Made by a program: the position numbers and the translations under genes. Of a stretch of DNA of 41,699 nucleotides, positions 1-9,651 are shown one piece after another. Numbering within the stretch: position 1 is the stretch's first letter; the number at the start of each line of letters is the position of its first letter. The notes beneath the pieces are model-generated. The model saw nothing but the letters and a program-made list of their open reading frames with translations. It did not search any database and was not told the origin of the DNA. This stretch comes from an uncultured Massilimicrobiota sp. (GTDB taxonomy: Bacteria > Bacillota_I > Bacilli_A > Erysipelotrichales > Coprobacillaceae). The stretch spans positions 1-41,699 of the forward strand of contig CALUZM010000013.1 in assembly GCA_944325245.1 (NCBI GenBank), read 5' to 3'.

Positions 1-1135
1 GCCACAAACATTGTCTTGTTGGACAAGCGCCATGTTGACTTTGTTTTTCACAACTTGGAAATCTAAAATTCGCTGTTGGTCCACCAACATCATGAATATA
101 CCCTTTAAAATCAGGTTCTTGAATAATCTTCTTTGCTTCTTCTATCAAAGATTCATGTGAACGTGCCTGAATAATACGTCCCTGATGAAAGTTCAATGCG
201 CAGAAATTACAAGCTCCAAAGCATCCTCGATTGCTAATCAATGAAAAACGCACCTCTTCAATAGCAGGAATATAGTCATAGGAAGGATGATATGTACGCT
301 GATATGGTAATGCATATGTATCATCAAATTCCATTTGTGTCAATGGACGATTAGGACGATTTTGAACAACGTAAAAACCTTCATAAGGTTCTACAAGTGT
401 TTTGGCATTATAATGATCCGTATTGCGATACTGAATACCAAATGATTTGGCATAGGCCTTTTTATCATGAGAAATATCTTCAAACGATGGCAACATGATA
501 TAATCTTCAGAAATAGCTGAAAGATCTTTTTGTTTAAAAACAGTTCCATCAAGATATGTCAAATACTGGACATCAATACCGGCATCCAATGCTTCAGCAA
601 TCTCTATAATGCTGTTTTCTCCCATACCATACATTAATAAATCAGCATTGGCATCCACCAGAATAGACTTTCTGACTTTATCATCCCAGTAATCATAATG
701 AGCCAAACGTCTTAAGCTTGCCTCAATGCCTCCAATCAGAATTGTCGCATCATGATAAGCCTCTCTGACTTTTTGACTATAAACAATCACTGCACGATCT
801 GGACGATGACCCATTTCTCCATTATTAGAATAGCTGTCTTTTTTACGTCTTTTTTTAGAAACACTATAGTGATTCACCATAGAATCAATATTGCCACTGG
901 AAATCAAAAATCCCAGTCTTGGCTTTCCAAAACGCTTAAAATCATCTAAACTGCGCCAATTTGGCTGTGCCAGAAAACATACCTTATAGCCGCGACTTTC
1001 TAAAGTTCTTGTAATAATGGCAGCACCAAATGAAGGATGATCCACATAGGCATCACCACTGATATAAACAAAATCTGGTTGTTCCCAGCCTCTTTCTAAC
1101 ATTTCTTCTCGTGTTGTTGGTAAAAATTGTCCCAT
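1..1135 (-). CDS. YgiQ family radical SAM protein (3' part outside window)
   Basis: The frame is open from an ATG at 1133-1135 down to the window edge, so about 378 N-terminal residues are present and the C-terminus is missing. The protein begins MGQFLPTTREEMLERGW, and later carries NRGCFGACNFCALNF, a CxxxCxxC cluster that binds the 4Fe-4S of radical SAM enzymes. N-terminal stretches such as GDAYVDHPSFG and ILIGGIEASLRR are typical of the YgiQ (UPF0313) family, whose reaction is not established. An AAAGGGG ribosome site precedes the ATG. A TATAAT on the minus strand at 1160-1165 could be its -10. It is separated from recO by a terminator, so it is its own transcription unit. Confidence 0.88.
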   Translation of the reverse strand, partial: MGQFLPTTREEMLERGWEQPDFVYISGDAYVDHPSFGAAIITRTLESRGYKVCFLAQPNWRSLDDFKRFGKPRLGFLISSGNIDSMVNHYSVSKKRRKKDSYSNNGEMGHRPDRAVIVYSQKVREAYHDATILIGGIEASLRRLAHYDYWDDKVRKSILVDANADLLMYGMGENSIIEIAEALDAGIDVQYLTYLDGTVFKQKDLSAISEDYIMLPSFEDISHDKKAYAKSFGIQYRNTDHYNAKTLVEPYEGFYVVQNRPNRPLTQMEFDDTYALPYQRTYHPSYDYIPAIEEVRFSLISNRGCFGACNFCALNFHQGRIIQARSHESLIEEAKKIIQEPDFKGYIHDVGGPTANFRFPSCEKQSQHGACPTRQCLW

Positions 1136-1178
1136 ATCATTTCCCCTTTATATGCTCATATTATACACTAAATTGTTT

Positions 1179-1213
1179 GATATAAAAATAAAATGTGTAG
1201 AAATTCTACACAA
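1179..1213 (-). terminator. Terminator of the dap-recO operon
   Basis: A 7-bp stem, TGTGTAG/CTACACA (1194-1212), overlaps the recO stop codon. On the minus strand it is followed by a T-rich run (TTTTATTTTTATA). It would end the long minus-strand operon before ygiQ. Confidence 0.7.
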
Positions 1214-1946
1214 TTTGATGAATAAAACGTGATGTTTTTAATTGAATCCCGGTATATTCTTCAATAAAAGCCTCCATTAAAGGAACCAGAACATGCAAAG
1301 CTTCAGGTGGTATATGCAAATGTTCAATCGAAGTTATAGGGATTTTATGAATATGGCGAAAAGCTTTTAAAACGTCTTTTGAATAAGGTTGATGTTGATT
1401 TAAATGTTGCTGGCAAAGAAAGCCTCCATCTTCCAAAGAAATCGAAACAACCTGTGGAGAATGACAAAGAACACATCCTTCAACATCTAGTGATACACCA
1501 TTATGTTCGAGGATGAAAACATCAAAAACAAGATATACAATCAAAGGTAAATAGCCTAAGTCCAAAGCATGCAAAGCTCCATAGAGCATCTGATATTCTT
1601 TTTCCAAAGGCTGATTTTCCTCCACATAGCGGTAATAATATTCTAAAACATAATTACCGACAATTTCACTTTCCAGATTTTCCTTAATATGACGAAAATA
1701 GTCTAGAGGTGTAGCCTTAATTAAAGTACTCAACCCTTTTTTTAAATGAATCGTCAATTCACTTAACATCATATCCTGACAAGCACGTGCATTTTTACTT
1801 GTCACTTTTCTAATGCCTCTTGCTAAAACACTCATCTTTCCATATTCATATGTATAGACATGTAAAATCATATCATTTTCTTTATAAGGTGTTTTCTTTA
1901 AAATAATTGCTTCAACAACTTCCTCATGAATAGTCGTTTTCATCAT
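1206..1946 (-). CDS. recO: DNA repair protein RecO
   Basis: RecO helps RecF and RecR load RecA on single-stranded DNA during gap repair. The 246-residue length is normal for the family. The N-terminal OB-fold stretch (EAIILKKTPYKENDMILHVYT, about residues 12-32) and the helical middle fit. A zinc site is visible at C158, C161 and C178, with H181 where a fourth cysteine is common. The start overlaps the end of era by 23 bp, so the two are translationally coupled; the second of two adjacent ATGs is an equally possible start. Gene order era-recO is common in Firmicutes. Confidence 0.93.
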   Translation of the reverse strand: MMKTTIHEEVVEAIILKKTPYKENDMILHVYTYEYGKMSVLARGIRKVTSKNARACQDMMLSELTIHLKKGLSTLIKATPLDYFRHIKENLESEIVGNYVLEYYYRYVEENQPLEKEYQMLYGALHALDLGYLPLIVYLVFDVFILEHNGVSLDVEGCVLCHSPQVVSISLEDGGFLCQQHLNQHQPYSKDVLKAFRHIHKIPITSIEHLHIPPEALHVLVPLMEAFIEEYTGIQLKTSRFIHQIV

Positions 1947-2820
1947 AACCGAACTCTCTTAGATATTTCTGTTTATTACGCCAGTTCTTTTCCACTTTCA
2001 CAAACAGCTCCAATGTGACCGGTGTCTGTAAGAAACGTTTCATTTCACGACGAGCATTTTGTCTGATTTTTTTAATCATGCTTCCCTGCTTTCCAATCAG
2101 TATCGCTTTTTGACTTGGACGATCCACAACAATGGCAGCCATAATATGAACGCCATCTTCATCTTCTACCATACTTTCAATCACAATCGCGACACTATGG
2201 GGCACTTCTTCATGCGTAAAATATAAAATCTTTTCTCTGATAAATTCTGCCATAATAAAACGTTCGGGGTGATCAGTGATATGATCTTTAGGATAGTACA
2301 TAACACCTTCTTTTAAATCTCCCTTAATCAATTTAATCAACTGATCAATATTATCGCCATTTAAAGCACTAATAGGTATGATTTCCTTGAAATCAAACAT
2401 GTCTTTCCACTCACTTAACTTTTGAACCAATTCATCTTTAGAAAGCAAATCAATCTTATTCAATAGTAAATAAACAGGTCCATCAGCTTCTTTTAAACGA
2501 TTGACGATGAAACGATCTCCTCTTCCAATCTTTTCGTTAGCTGGCGCTATCAGTAAAACAATATCGACACCATAAATACTATTTAATGCATTGGTATTCA
2601 TAAAAGACCCCAAACCATCCTGAGGCTTATGGATACCTGGTGTATCCATAAAAATAATCTGTGCTTCATCATCTGTATAAATACCTTGAATTGTATTACG
2701 TGTTGTTTGAGCTGTTGATGATGTAATGGCCAATTTTGTTTTTAAAATATGGTTTAATAATGTTGATTTTCCAACATTAGGACGACCAACAATGCTTACA
2801 AATCCTGATTTAAATGTCAT
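1924..2820 (-). CDS. era: GTPase Era, 16S rRNA/30S maturation factor
   Basis: Era binds the 3' end of 16S rRNA through its KH domain and acts as a checkpoint in 30S assembly. The G1 motif GRPNVGKST is at residues 12-20, followed by the G3 DTPG and G4 NKID motifs and a C-terminal KH domain (AILIGKQGSMIKKI, about 240-253). At 298 residues it is full length. Its ATGA start overlaps the cdd stop. It sits between cdd and recO, directly downstream of ybeY, another 16S maturation gene, a classic Firmicutes cluster. Confidence 0.96.
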   Translation of the reverse strand: MTFKSGFVSIVGRPNVGKSTLLNHILKTKLAITSSTAQTTRNTIQGIYTDDEAQIIFMDTPGIHKPQDGLGSFMNTNALNSIYGVDIVLLIAPANEKIGRGDRFIVNRLKEADGPVYLLLNKIDLLSKDELVQKLSEWKDMFDFKEIIPISALNGDNIDQLIKLIKGDLKEGVMYYPKDHITDHPERFIMAEFIREKILYFTHEEVPHSVAIVIESMVEDEDGVHIMAAIVVDRPSQKAILIGKQGSMIKKIRQNARREMKRFLQTPVTLELFVKVEKNWRNKQKYLREFGYDENDYS

Positions 2821-3212
2821 AAACTCTCTCCTATAAATGCACGTGGCATTAATTCTTGCATATTTGTGACTTCATAATAATCTTTGCACCCTAAAATAAT
2901 AGGTGTCAATGGATTTAATAATTCAGATAAAACCTGACGACAGGCTCCACAAGGTGAAATCAAAGGTGAACAATCTCCTACAATGGCTAAAGCCACAATA
3001 TCATCCTGACGATAGCCCAAGCAATACGCCTGATACACAGCATTACGTTCAGCACACATCGTTGAACCGTAAGCCGCATTTTCAATATTTGTTCCATAAA
3101 TTTTCTGTCCATTTTTAAGCAGCAGACATGCACCAACCTTAAAATGAGAATAAGGCACATAAGCATTCTTTGATGCTTCAAATGCTGCATCTACTAATTC
3201 CTGATAATTCAT
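2817..3212 (-). CDS. cdd: Cytidine deaminase
   Basis: This enzyme deaminates cytidine and deoxycytidine in pyrimidine salvage. The catalytic zinc motif CAE is at C53-E55 and PCGAC gives the two other ligands, C88 and C91. Its 131 residues match the tetrameric small form. It lies 4 bp downstream of ybeY and overlaps era by 4 bp (ATGA). It is a usual passenger between ybeY and era in this group of bacteria. Confidence 0.95.
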   Translation of the reverse strand: MNYQELVDAAFEASKNAYVPYSHFKVGACLLLKNGQKIYGTNIENAAYGSTMCAERNAVYQAYCLGYRQDDIVALAIVGDCSPLISPCGACRQVLSELLNPLTPIILGCKDYYEVTNMQELMPRAFIGESL

Positions 3213-3216
3213 AATC

Positions 3217-3678
3217 CTACCCTCTCATTATTTCCAATTCATTTAAAATCTTTTTTTGTAAAGAAAACATTTCCTTTTCCTCTTCTTCATTCATATGATC
3301 ATAACCCAATAAATGGAGAAGACCATGTGTCATTAAAAAGCACATTTCACGTTTTAAAGAATGTCCATATTCCTGAGCCTGCTGGCAGGCATGATCATAA
3401 GAAATAAAAATATCTCCTAAACTTCTTGGCATACCTTCCACATAATATTGTTCATTATCTTCTAACGCAAAGCTGATGACATCTGTAGCACGATCAATAT
3501 GACGATATTCACGGTTGATCTGATGAATTCTTTCATCGTCCACAATCACACATGATAATTCAACATCATCCTCTATCTGTAAAAGACGTAATGTTGTTTC
3601 AATAATTTTTGTAAATATTTCTTCATAATTATCCTGACATAAATGATTGTCATCTTCATACATAAAATCAATACTCAT
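3217..3678 (-). CDS. ybeY: Endoribonuclease YbeY (rRNA maturation)
   Basis: YbeY is a metal-dependent endoribonuclease acting in 16S rRNA 3'-end maturation and ribosome quality control. The signature HGLLHLLGYDH gives the zinc ligands H118, H122 and H128. Length (153 residues) is normal. A strong AAGGGTGAG site lies just before the ATG. The gap to the upstream ABC exporter gene is only 4 bp, so it is probably co-transcribed with it and with the dap genes. Confidence 0.94.
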   Translation of the reverse strand: MSIDFMYEDDNHLCQDNYEEIFTKIIETTLRLLQIEDDVELSCVIVDDERIHQINREYRHIDRATDVISFALEDNEQYYVEGMPRSLGDIFISYDHACQQAQEYGHSLKREMCFLMTHGLLHLLGYDHMNEEEEKEMFSLQKKILNELEIMRG

Positions 3679-3682
3679 CTTC

Positions 3683-5716
3683 TCACCCTTTATCCTTTAT
3701 TTTTCCTTTTTCCATTATAACACAATCGATATTCTTGTTCACTAACTTTGTTTGATGACTGACCATAATATAAATCTTTCCCTGATCATTTTTGAAAAGA
3801 TAACGCTGAATTTTATTTGCTAATCGATTATCCATATGGGAAAAAGCTTCATCTAAAATCAAAACATCGTAATCATGACATAACAGACGTATCAAGGCTA
3901 CAACCTGTCTTTGTCCTAATGATAAAGGAAAACCATCTTCAGATAAAACAACATGGAATAATTCCTGTAAATTCTCCTGACCAAAAGCTTTGAGATAATT
4001 CAGAATCTTTTTTTCATCATGGCATAAAAAATTATCTCTTAAACTCATATGTAAAAAAGTTGGTGTTTCCGTCAAATAACCTATATGCTGATGCAAAGAT
4101 GTCTGGTCAATACTTCTTAACTCCTGCTGGTTAATATAAATATCACCCTGATAATTTTCGTCAACACCCATCAATAATTTTAAAAGCGTAGATTTCCCAC
4201 TACCTGTTGCTCCTTTAATCATAAGATGCTGAGTAATTGTGAGATCAATACGTTCCAATATTGGCATTTGATATCCATAGGCATAACTGACATGATCAAA
4301 ACATAGAGATGTTATAGGCTGAATAAGTTCCTCTTTGGATGCTGATTCATGGACTTCAAAATTCTTATATTTCTCATAAAGAATTCCCAGTTGCTTATAT
4401 TGACTTATCAAAGTGACAATATTTAAAACGGGCTGAATACAATAGGATACCAGCATATAAAACATAATTAACTGTCCCATTGTCAATTGTTGATGAGAAA
4501 AAAAATAAAACCCTAAAATCAAAACAATCCCATAACATCCATAAATCAAATACTGAATAGAAGCCTGAAACTGATTCAAATACAAATCCTGCTTTTCTTT
4601 TTGCAAAGCTTCATCCAAATAAATATGATAACTTCTTTCACGCTGTTTTTGAAACAATCCAAAACAGCGAATCAAAAAATGATTATCAATCAATTCTAAT
4701 AAATGATGCTGTAAGGTAAAATGAGCTTCCAAATAATTCTTATGAATAAACTGAAATTTTTTTAAACGACAATAACTCATAATGCCGACAACCAGTAATG
4801 CAATGATCACAATCATCGTCATCCAAATATTAAATATCAGCATTCCCACTAGCAAAACCACAACAAATAAACCATCGAGAAAAAATCTTTCAAAGCACTC
4901 AAGACTCATTTGAACCAAATCAAAAAGACTCATTAATTGACTTTGAATCACACCATGTTCCTGATGAAAAAAATGATCTGATTGCTTTAACATATTCATG
5001 AATGATTGGAAGACATAATCTTCATCCATTGCTCTTTGAAGATGAATCATTTCCGTCATCTTGAGCTTTGATAAATAAGTACGCATACATTCAATCACAC
5101 AATAAGCTACTGAAAGAGTCACCATATAGAAAAACGAAGTCTCCGTATTCATATAATCAATAAAAACCTGAAAGAAATAACTGCTACCATAACCAATAAT
5201 TGCTATCCACAATCCTTTCAAAATAAGTGATATCATATACTTTTGATAAGCCAAAAACATGTCTTTTAAAAACTGTAAATAACTTTTATATTGTAATTGT
5301 GGAACACGACCGACATGCTTAATTACAATTACCCTTTGTCCATAATGTTCTGCTACTTCTTCCTGATACATGGTGACAAGCCCTTTGGCAGGATCTCCAA
5401 TCGTATATTCATCATCTTTGATTTCATACAAAACAACAAAATGTCCCAAACCATCATAAACCATAAATAAAATACATGGGCACTGTACCTCTTTAGCAAT
5501 ATCTTCCAAAGTGGCTTCATAGGCTTTGGCCTCAATCTGATAACTTTTCAAACACTCAATCATTCCTTTAATGGTTATACCATTTTGACTTAATCTGGCC
5601 TTCTTCTTAATATTTTTTATTTCATCATGAAAATGATAATACTTTAAAATCATATCAATACAATAGGCCCCACACGCTTTTTCTTCATCCTGTAACTCTA
5701 TTGGATATTTATGCAT
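3683..5716 (-). CDS. ABC exporter with N-terminal C39 peptidase domain
   Basis: Proteins of this layout cut double-glycine leader peptides and export the product. Visible order: a C39 peptidase (about 1-130) with Q9, catalytic C15 in EEKACGAYC, H in GHFVVL and D in IGDPAKG; five or six membrane helices (about 160-430); and a nucleotide-binding domain with Walker A GATGSGKST, signature LSLGQRQ, Walker B YDVLILDEAFSHMD and H-loop VSHQ. The expected Q-loop glutamine is not obvious: the segment reads IGYLTETPTFL. No leader peptide with a GG motif is seen nearby, and no accessory protein. It sits inside a housekeeping operon, so its cargo is unknown; a plain membrane transporter role with regulatory C39 domain is also possible. 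Confidence 0.85.
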   Translation of the reverse strand: MHKYPIELQDEEKACGAYCIDMILKYYHFHDEIKNIKKKARLSQNGITIKGMIECLKSYQIEAKAYEATLEDIAKEVQCPCILFMVYDGLGHFVVLYEIKDDEYTIGDPAKGLVTMYQEEVAEHYGQRVIVIKHVGRVPQLQYKSYLQFLKDMFLAYQKYMISLILKGLWIAIIGYGSSYFFQVFIDYMNTETSFFYMVTLSVAYCVIECMRTYLSKLKMTEMIHLQRAMDEDYVFQSFMNMLKQSDHFFHQEHGVIQSQLMSLFDLVQMSLECFERFFLDGLFVVVLLVGMLIFNIWMTMIVIIALLVVGIMSYCRLKKFQFIHKNYLEAHFTLQHHLLELIDNHFLIRCFGLFQKQRERSYHIYLDEALQKEKQDLYLNQFQASIQYLIYGCYGIVLILGFYFFSHQQLTMGQLIMFYMLVSYCIQPVLNIVTLISQYKQLGILYEKYKNFEVHESASKEELIQPITSLCFDHVSYAYGYQMPILERIDLTITQHLMIKGATGSGKSTLLKLLMGVDENYQGDIYINQQELRSIDQTSLHQHIGYLTETPTFLHMSLRDNFLCHDEKKILNYLKAFGQENLQELFHVVLSEDGFPLSLGQRQVVALIRLLCHDYDVLILDEAFSHMDNRLANKIQRYLFKNDQGKIYIMVSHQTKLVNKNIDCVIMEKGKIKDKG

Positions 5717-5719
5717 AAA

Positions 5720-5762
5720 AAAACCTCCTTACTTCTATATACGCAAAAAGTCAAGAGGTTTT
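5720..5762 (-). promoter_or_regulatory. Hairpin that can sequester the exporter ribosome site
   Basis: In the 55-bp gap before the C39 exporter gene, AAAACCTC can pair with the GAGGTTTT that contains the exporter's ribosome site, leaving a TTTTTT run directly before the ATG. This could work as a weak attenuator-terminator or as ribosome-site occlusion. The loop is long (about 27 nt), so the evidence is modest. Confidence 0.35.
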
Positions 5763-5771
5763 CTTTTTTTA

Positions 5772-6956
5772 TTATGATTTTTTCAAAACTTTTCTTAATT
5801 TTGTCATCAATTCATCCACATGTTCTTTTTCAATAATCAATGGTGGTAACATACGTACAACATTGCTTCCTGCAGTGACGACAATAACACCTTCATTTAA
5901 CAATTCTTTAACAACAGGTTTTGCTTCTGTTTTTAAAACAAGTCCCTGCATTAAACCTAAACCACGATGTTCTACAACATTGTCAAACTCATCTACAAGT
6001 TCATCAAGACATTGAATCAAATATTGTGAAACATCCTGAACATGAGCTAATATATGATCTTTCTCTAAAATATCAAAAACTGTTTTCACTGCTGCACAAG
6101 CTAATGGATTTCCACCATAGGTACTTCCATGATCTCCTGGTTGCATCGCTGCTGCCCATTTTTCATTAGCAACAAATGCTCCTACGGGAATCCCACAACC
6201 AATGCCTTTAGCCAGACAGACAATATCAGGTAAGATATCGTATTGGAAATAAGTCATAATAGTTCCTGTACGACCCATACCACATTGCACTTCATCTAAA
6301 ATCAAGCAGATATCATGTTCATCACAAAGTGCTCTTAACTGCTTCATGAAAGTTTTATCACATGGATAAACACCACCTTCTCCTTGAACAGGTTCAACAA
6401 TAATGGCAGCTGTTCTTTCATTGATTAAGCTTTTAACACTTTCAATATCATTCAAATCAGCATAGCGAACACCTTCAATCAATGGACCAAAAGCTTCCTG
6501 ATAAGCAGGATTTCCTGTTAATTTCACAGAGCCAGTAGAACGTCCGTGGAAAGAATGACGGAAAGAAATAATTTCACTATCAGCTTTTCCATGTTTTAAA
6601 TAATAATATTTTCTTGCTAATTTTAAAGCACCTTCTGTCGCTTCCGTTCCTGAATTACAGAAGAAAACACCCTCCAGCTGTGTGGCTTTTTTCACTGCTT
6701 CAGCAGCCTCAATTGCTACTGGAGTATAAAAATAATTAGACACGTGCATCAAAGTTGCAACCTGTTGTTGGAGAGCCTTGACATAATCTGGATAACCATA
6801 TCCTAAAGAATTGACACCAATTCCTGAATAAAAATCCAGATATGCACGTCCTTGTGTATCATATAAATAAACACCTTCACCTTTTTCTAAGACAACATCA
6901 TAACGTCCATAAGCCTTTAAAAAAGCTTTTTCCCCTCTTGCATACCAATCTTCCAT
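5772..6956 (-). CDS. Class III aminotransferase, probably N-acetyl-DAP aminotransferase (ArgD-like)
   Basis: A PLP-dependent fold-type I class III enzyme, 394 residues. The PLP lysine is K250 (LAKGIGCG), D221 contacts the pyridine nitrogen, and NSGTEA (101-106) binds phosphate. By sequence it looks like acetylornithine aminotransferase (ArgD). However, no arginine gene is present; it lies 3 bp after the N-acetyl-DAP deacetylase gene, in an operon with dapH and dapF. The likely substrate is therefore N-acetyl-2-amino-6-oxopimelate, giving N-acetyl-LL-diaminopimelate. This specificity is inferred from context; ArgD enzymes are known to be able to work on both kinds of substrate. RBS AAAGGGGG. 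Confidence 0.8.
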   Translation of the reverse strand: MEDWYARGEKAFLKAYGRYDVVLEKGEGVYLYDTQGRAYLDFYSGIGVNSLGYGYPDYVKALQQQVATLMHVSNYFYTPVAIEAAEAVKKATQLEGVFFCNSGTEATEGALKLARKYYYLKHGKADSEIISFRHSFHGRSTGSVKLTGNPAYQEAFGPLIEGVRYADLNDIESVKSLINERTAAIIVEPVQGEGGVYPCDKTFMKQLRALCDEHDICLILDEVQCGMGRTGTIMTYFQYDILPDIVCLAKGIGCGIPVGAFVANEKWAAAMQPGDHGSTYGGNPLACAAVKTVFDILEKDHILAHVQDVSQYLIQCLDELVDEFDNVVEHRGLGLMQGLVLKTEAKPVVKELLNEGVIVVTAGSNVVRMLPPLIIEKEHVDELMTKLRKVLKKS

Positions 6957-6959
6957 ATT

Positions 6960-8081
6960 TTATACCCCCTTTATATGCATTGCTATCTGTTCATACAAAT
7001 CCACTGCAACTTGTAGAACCTCTTCATGAAAATTAAAAGTTTCCGTATGTAATCCACTCTGATATTCATCACAGCCCGTTCCTAGGAAAAAGAAAATTCC
7101 TGGTAGAGCTTTCTGATAAAAAGCAAAATCTTCAGCCAACATCAATGGCTCTTGCAGTTCAATAAAACGTGTTTGAGCTGCTAGCTCTTTCCACTGTAAA
7201 TAAAGTTCAGGATGATTGATGACAGGTGGATACATTGGTGGACAACTCCACTCAATTTGACAGTCATAAGTTTTCATCAATCCATCATGAATAGCCTGAA
7301 TTTCATTAGTTATTTGATGAAAAAGAGCCTCATCATAACAACGTAGTGTCCCATGCATTTGAGTTTGCGTTGCAATACTATTACGTGCCGTTCCACCTTG
7401 AATTTGTCCAATATTGAAAACAACAGGCGCAAATGGTGAAATATGCCTTGAAATCATTGTCTGATATTGCATATAGGCATGATGAGCGATCATAATACTA
7501 TCGACACCATCCTGTGGCAATCCAGCATGCGCACCACGTCCTTGAATTGCCACATCCATTTCACCACACATGGCCATTAAAGGACCACTTTTACAGGCAA
7601 TGTAACCTTCTGGAATCTGTGGCATCAAATGCATCCCAAAAATCGTTTTAACATGATATTTTTCAAAAATACCTGATTCCACAACAAGTTTGGCAGCACC
7701 AGGTGATTCCTCAGCAGGTTGAAAAAGTAAAAGAATATTATAACGAAAAGCATATGTCGATTCTTTTAAACGTTTCGCCAATCCCAACAAAGCACTCATA
7801 TGACCATCATGCCCACAGGCATGCATATAGCCAGGATGACGAGACACAAAATCAACCTGATTATGTTCTTCTATAGGCAAAGCATCAATATCACTACGAA
7901 ATGCAATTGTAGATGGACAACCATAATCAATATAGACATATGTCCCTGTTTCCACAACACTTTCCCATTGATAACCCATCTTTTCTAATTCATGACGTAA
8001 ATACTGTGCTGTTTGATATTCTTTTAAGCCTAATTCAGGAATTTGATGTAAATCCCTTCTCCATTTTTTGAGTTCATCCAT
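6960..8081 (-). CDS. N-acetyldiaminopimelate deacetylase (M20 amidohydrolase)
   Basis: An M20D-type amidohydrolase of 373 residues. The metal-binding signature HACGHDGHMSALLG is present near residue 95, with FQPAEE further on supplying the catalytic Glu region, and GGTARNSIA near the dimerization domain. Such enzymes remove acetyl from N-acetyl-LL-DAP in the acetylase branch of lysine synthesis. Generic hippurate hydrolases share the fold, but the position directly after dapH and before the aminotransferase favours the DAP role. The ATG at 8081 follows AAGGTGAGAG and is preferred to a GTG three codons upstream. Confidence 0.87.
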   Translation of the reverse strand: MDELKKWRRDLHQIPELGLKEYQTAQYLRHELEKMGYQWESVVETGTYVYIDYGCPSTIAFRSDIDALPIEEHNQVDFVSRHPGYMHACGHDGHMSALLGLAKRLKESTYAFRYNILLLFQPAEESPGAAKLVVESGIFEKYHVKTIFGMHLMPQIPEGYIACKSGPLMAMCGEMDVAIQGRGAHAGLPQDGVDSIMIAHHAYMQYQTMISRHISPFAPVVFNIGQIQGGTARNSIATQTQMHGTLRCYDEALFHQITNEIQAIHDGLMKTYDCQIEWSCPPMYPPVINHPELYLQWKELAAQTRFIELQEPLMLAEDFAFYQKALPGIFFFLGTGCDEYQSGLHTETFNFHEEVLQVAVDLYEQIAMHIKGV

Positions 8082-8091
8082 AACTCTCACC

Positions 8092-8796
8092 TTAAATTTT
8101 TCTTAAATCATCCATTAACTGTGTTTTTTCTTTTGTTTCTTCAGTTTTTTCTTCTTTGATAATACGTGCAGGGTTTCCAGCTACAACAGCACCAGCAGGA
8201 ACATCATTTAAGACAATACTTCCTGCTCCAACAACAGCACCTTTACCAATGCGCACACCTTCCACAACAACAGCATTGGCACCAATTAAAACATCATCTT
8301 CTAAAACAACAGGTTTAGCACTAGGTGGTTCAATAACCCCTGCTAAGACTGCTCCTGCTCCAACATGACAATGTTTTCCAACTTCAGCACGTCCACCTAA
8401 AACGGCACCCATATCAATCATAGATCCTTCACCAATTTTGGCTCCAATATTAATGACAGCACCCATCATAATAACTGCATTATCTTCAATTGTGACATTT
8501 TCACGAATAAAAGCACCTGGTTCAATACGTGCATTGATGTTACGCATATCTAACATTGGAATCGCACTGTTACGACGATCCTGTTCTAAATAAGTTTCTG
8601 TAATTTTATCTTGATGAGCTTCTAAATATTTTTGAACATCATCTAAATCACCAATTAAAACACGACTTGTTTCTGTCCCAAAGACTTTGATAGACTCATC
8701 TGTTGGCAAATCATGTCCATTGACATAAACCTTTACAGGTGTCTGTTTCTTCGCATCTCTAATATATTGAATAATTTCTTGTGCGGTACTATACAT
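8092..8796 (-). CDS. dapH: Tetrahydrodipicolinate N-acetyltransferase
   Basis: This enzyme acetylates tetrahydrodipicolinate with acetyl-CoA, committing it to the acetylase branch of DAP synthesis. The N-terminal alpha/beta domain (about 1-80) is followed by a left-handed beta helix of hexapeptide repeats ([20 protein letters not shown] and on, about 95-205). I place the start at the ATG at 8794-8796, which has AGGAGG at proper spacing; a longer frame from 8814 would put that site inside the gene. The start overlaps the end of dapF by 8 bp, so the genes are coupled. Confidence 0.93.
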   Translation of the reverse strand: MYSTAQEIIQYIRDAKKQTPVKVYVNGHDLPTDESIKVFGTETSRVLIGDLDDVQKYLEAHQDKITETYLEQDRRNSAIPMLDMRNINARIEPGAFIRENVTIEDNAVIMMGAVINIGAKIGEGSMIDMGAVLGGRAEVGKHCHVGAGAVLAGVIEPPSAKPVVLEDDVLIGANAVVVEGVRIGKGAVVGAGSIVLNDVPAGAVVAGNPARIIKEEKTEETKEKTQLMDDLRKI

Positions 8797-9631
8797 TTTC
8801 AAAATCCTCCTCATTGATTATTCCTTCAAAAACAGTTCTAGCTGGTCCTTCCATAAAAATACGACCATCTTCAAAACAAATATCCAAAGTTCCTCCCAGC
8901 AGTTCAACTTGTACTTTGGCATCACACAAATTATTAATATAACTTGCATACATCACTGCACAGGCACCTGTGCCACATGCCATCGTTTCCCCTGAACCTC
9001 TTTCCCAGACACGCATTTTCAAATGCTGACGGTCAATCACCTGAACAAATTCTGTATTCACAGATTCAGGAAACAAATCACTTTTTTCAAAATGAGGACC
9101 AATCTCTTCAATCGCAAAATCAAGATGATCCACATATGTGACGACATGGGGATTTCCCATAGAAACTGCTGTACAATCATAAATGTGACCAGCTATCTTT
9201 AATGGTTCATTCACCATCTGTTCTTTCGAAAAAAGACAAGGTATCTGTAAAACATCTAAAATAGGCTCTCCCATATCGACTTTTACAGATTGGACCTGCC
9301 CATTGTCAACACGAAGCCATACTTTTTTTAAACCACCTAATGTTTCAATTTCCAGATAAGTTTTATCAGTCAAAGCATGATCGTATACAAATTTAGCAAA
9401 ACAGCGAATGCCATTTCCACACATCTTTCCCTCACTGCCATCTCGATTAAACATACGCATTTGAAAATCATGATGCTGTGAAGGTAAAATCACAATCATA
9501 CCATCACTACCAATACCAAAATGTCGATCACTGATATGAGAAATAAAATCCGGTGTCATTGGAACCTGTTGATGAATTCCGTCAACATAAATGTAATCAT
9601 TTCCCAGACCTTCCATTTTTGTAAATTTCAT
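8789..9631 (-). CDS. dapF: Diaminopimelate epimerase
   Basis: Converts LL-DAP to meso-DAP, the lysine precursor and peptidoglycan cross-linker. Both catalytic cysteines are visible: C71 in MCGNGIRC and C219 in ACGTGACA. The 280-residue length is standard. The RBS is GAGGTGGGG. It is the first gene of the dap operon, and no lysine riboswitch or T-box is visible in the short upstream gap, so control must be through the promoter or elsewhere. Confidence 0.96.
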   Translation of the reverse strand: MKFTKMEGLGNDYIYVDGIHQQVPMTPDFISHISDRHFGIGSDGMIVILPSQHHDFQMRMFNRDGSEGKMCGNGIRCFAKFVYDHALTDKTYLEIETLGGLKKVWLRVDNGQVQSVKVDMGEPILDVLQIPCLFSKEQMVNEPLKIAGHIYDCTAVSMGNPHVVTYVDHLDFAIEEIGPHFEKSDLFPESVNTEFVQVIDRQHLKMRVWERGSGETMACGTGACAVMYASYINNLCDAKVQVELLGGTLDICFEDGRIFMEGPARTVFEGIINEEDFENV

Positions 9632-9651
9632 TATTTCCCCACCTCATCTTT

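Noticed and set aside
8156-8368. Plus-strand frame rich in Thr, Pro and Ala
   Set aside because: It is the antisense of the dapH hexapeptide repeats; no ribosome site, and the minus strand is clearly coding.
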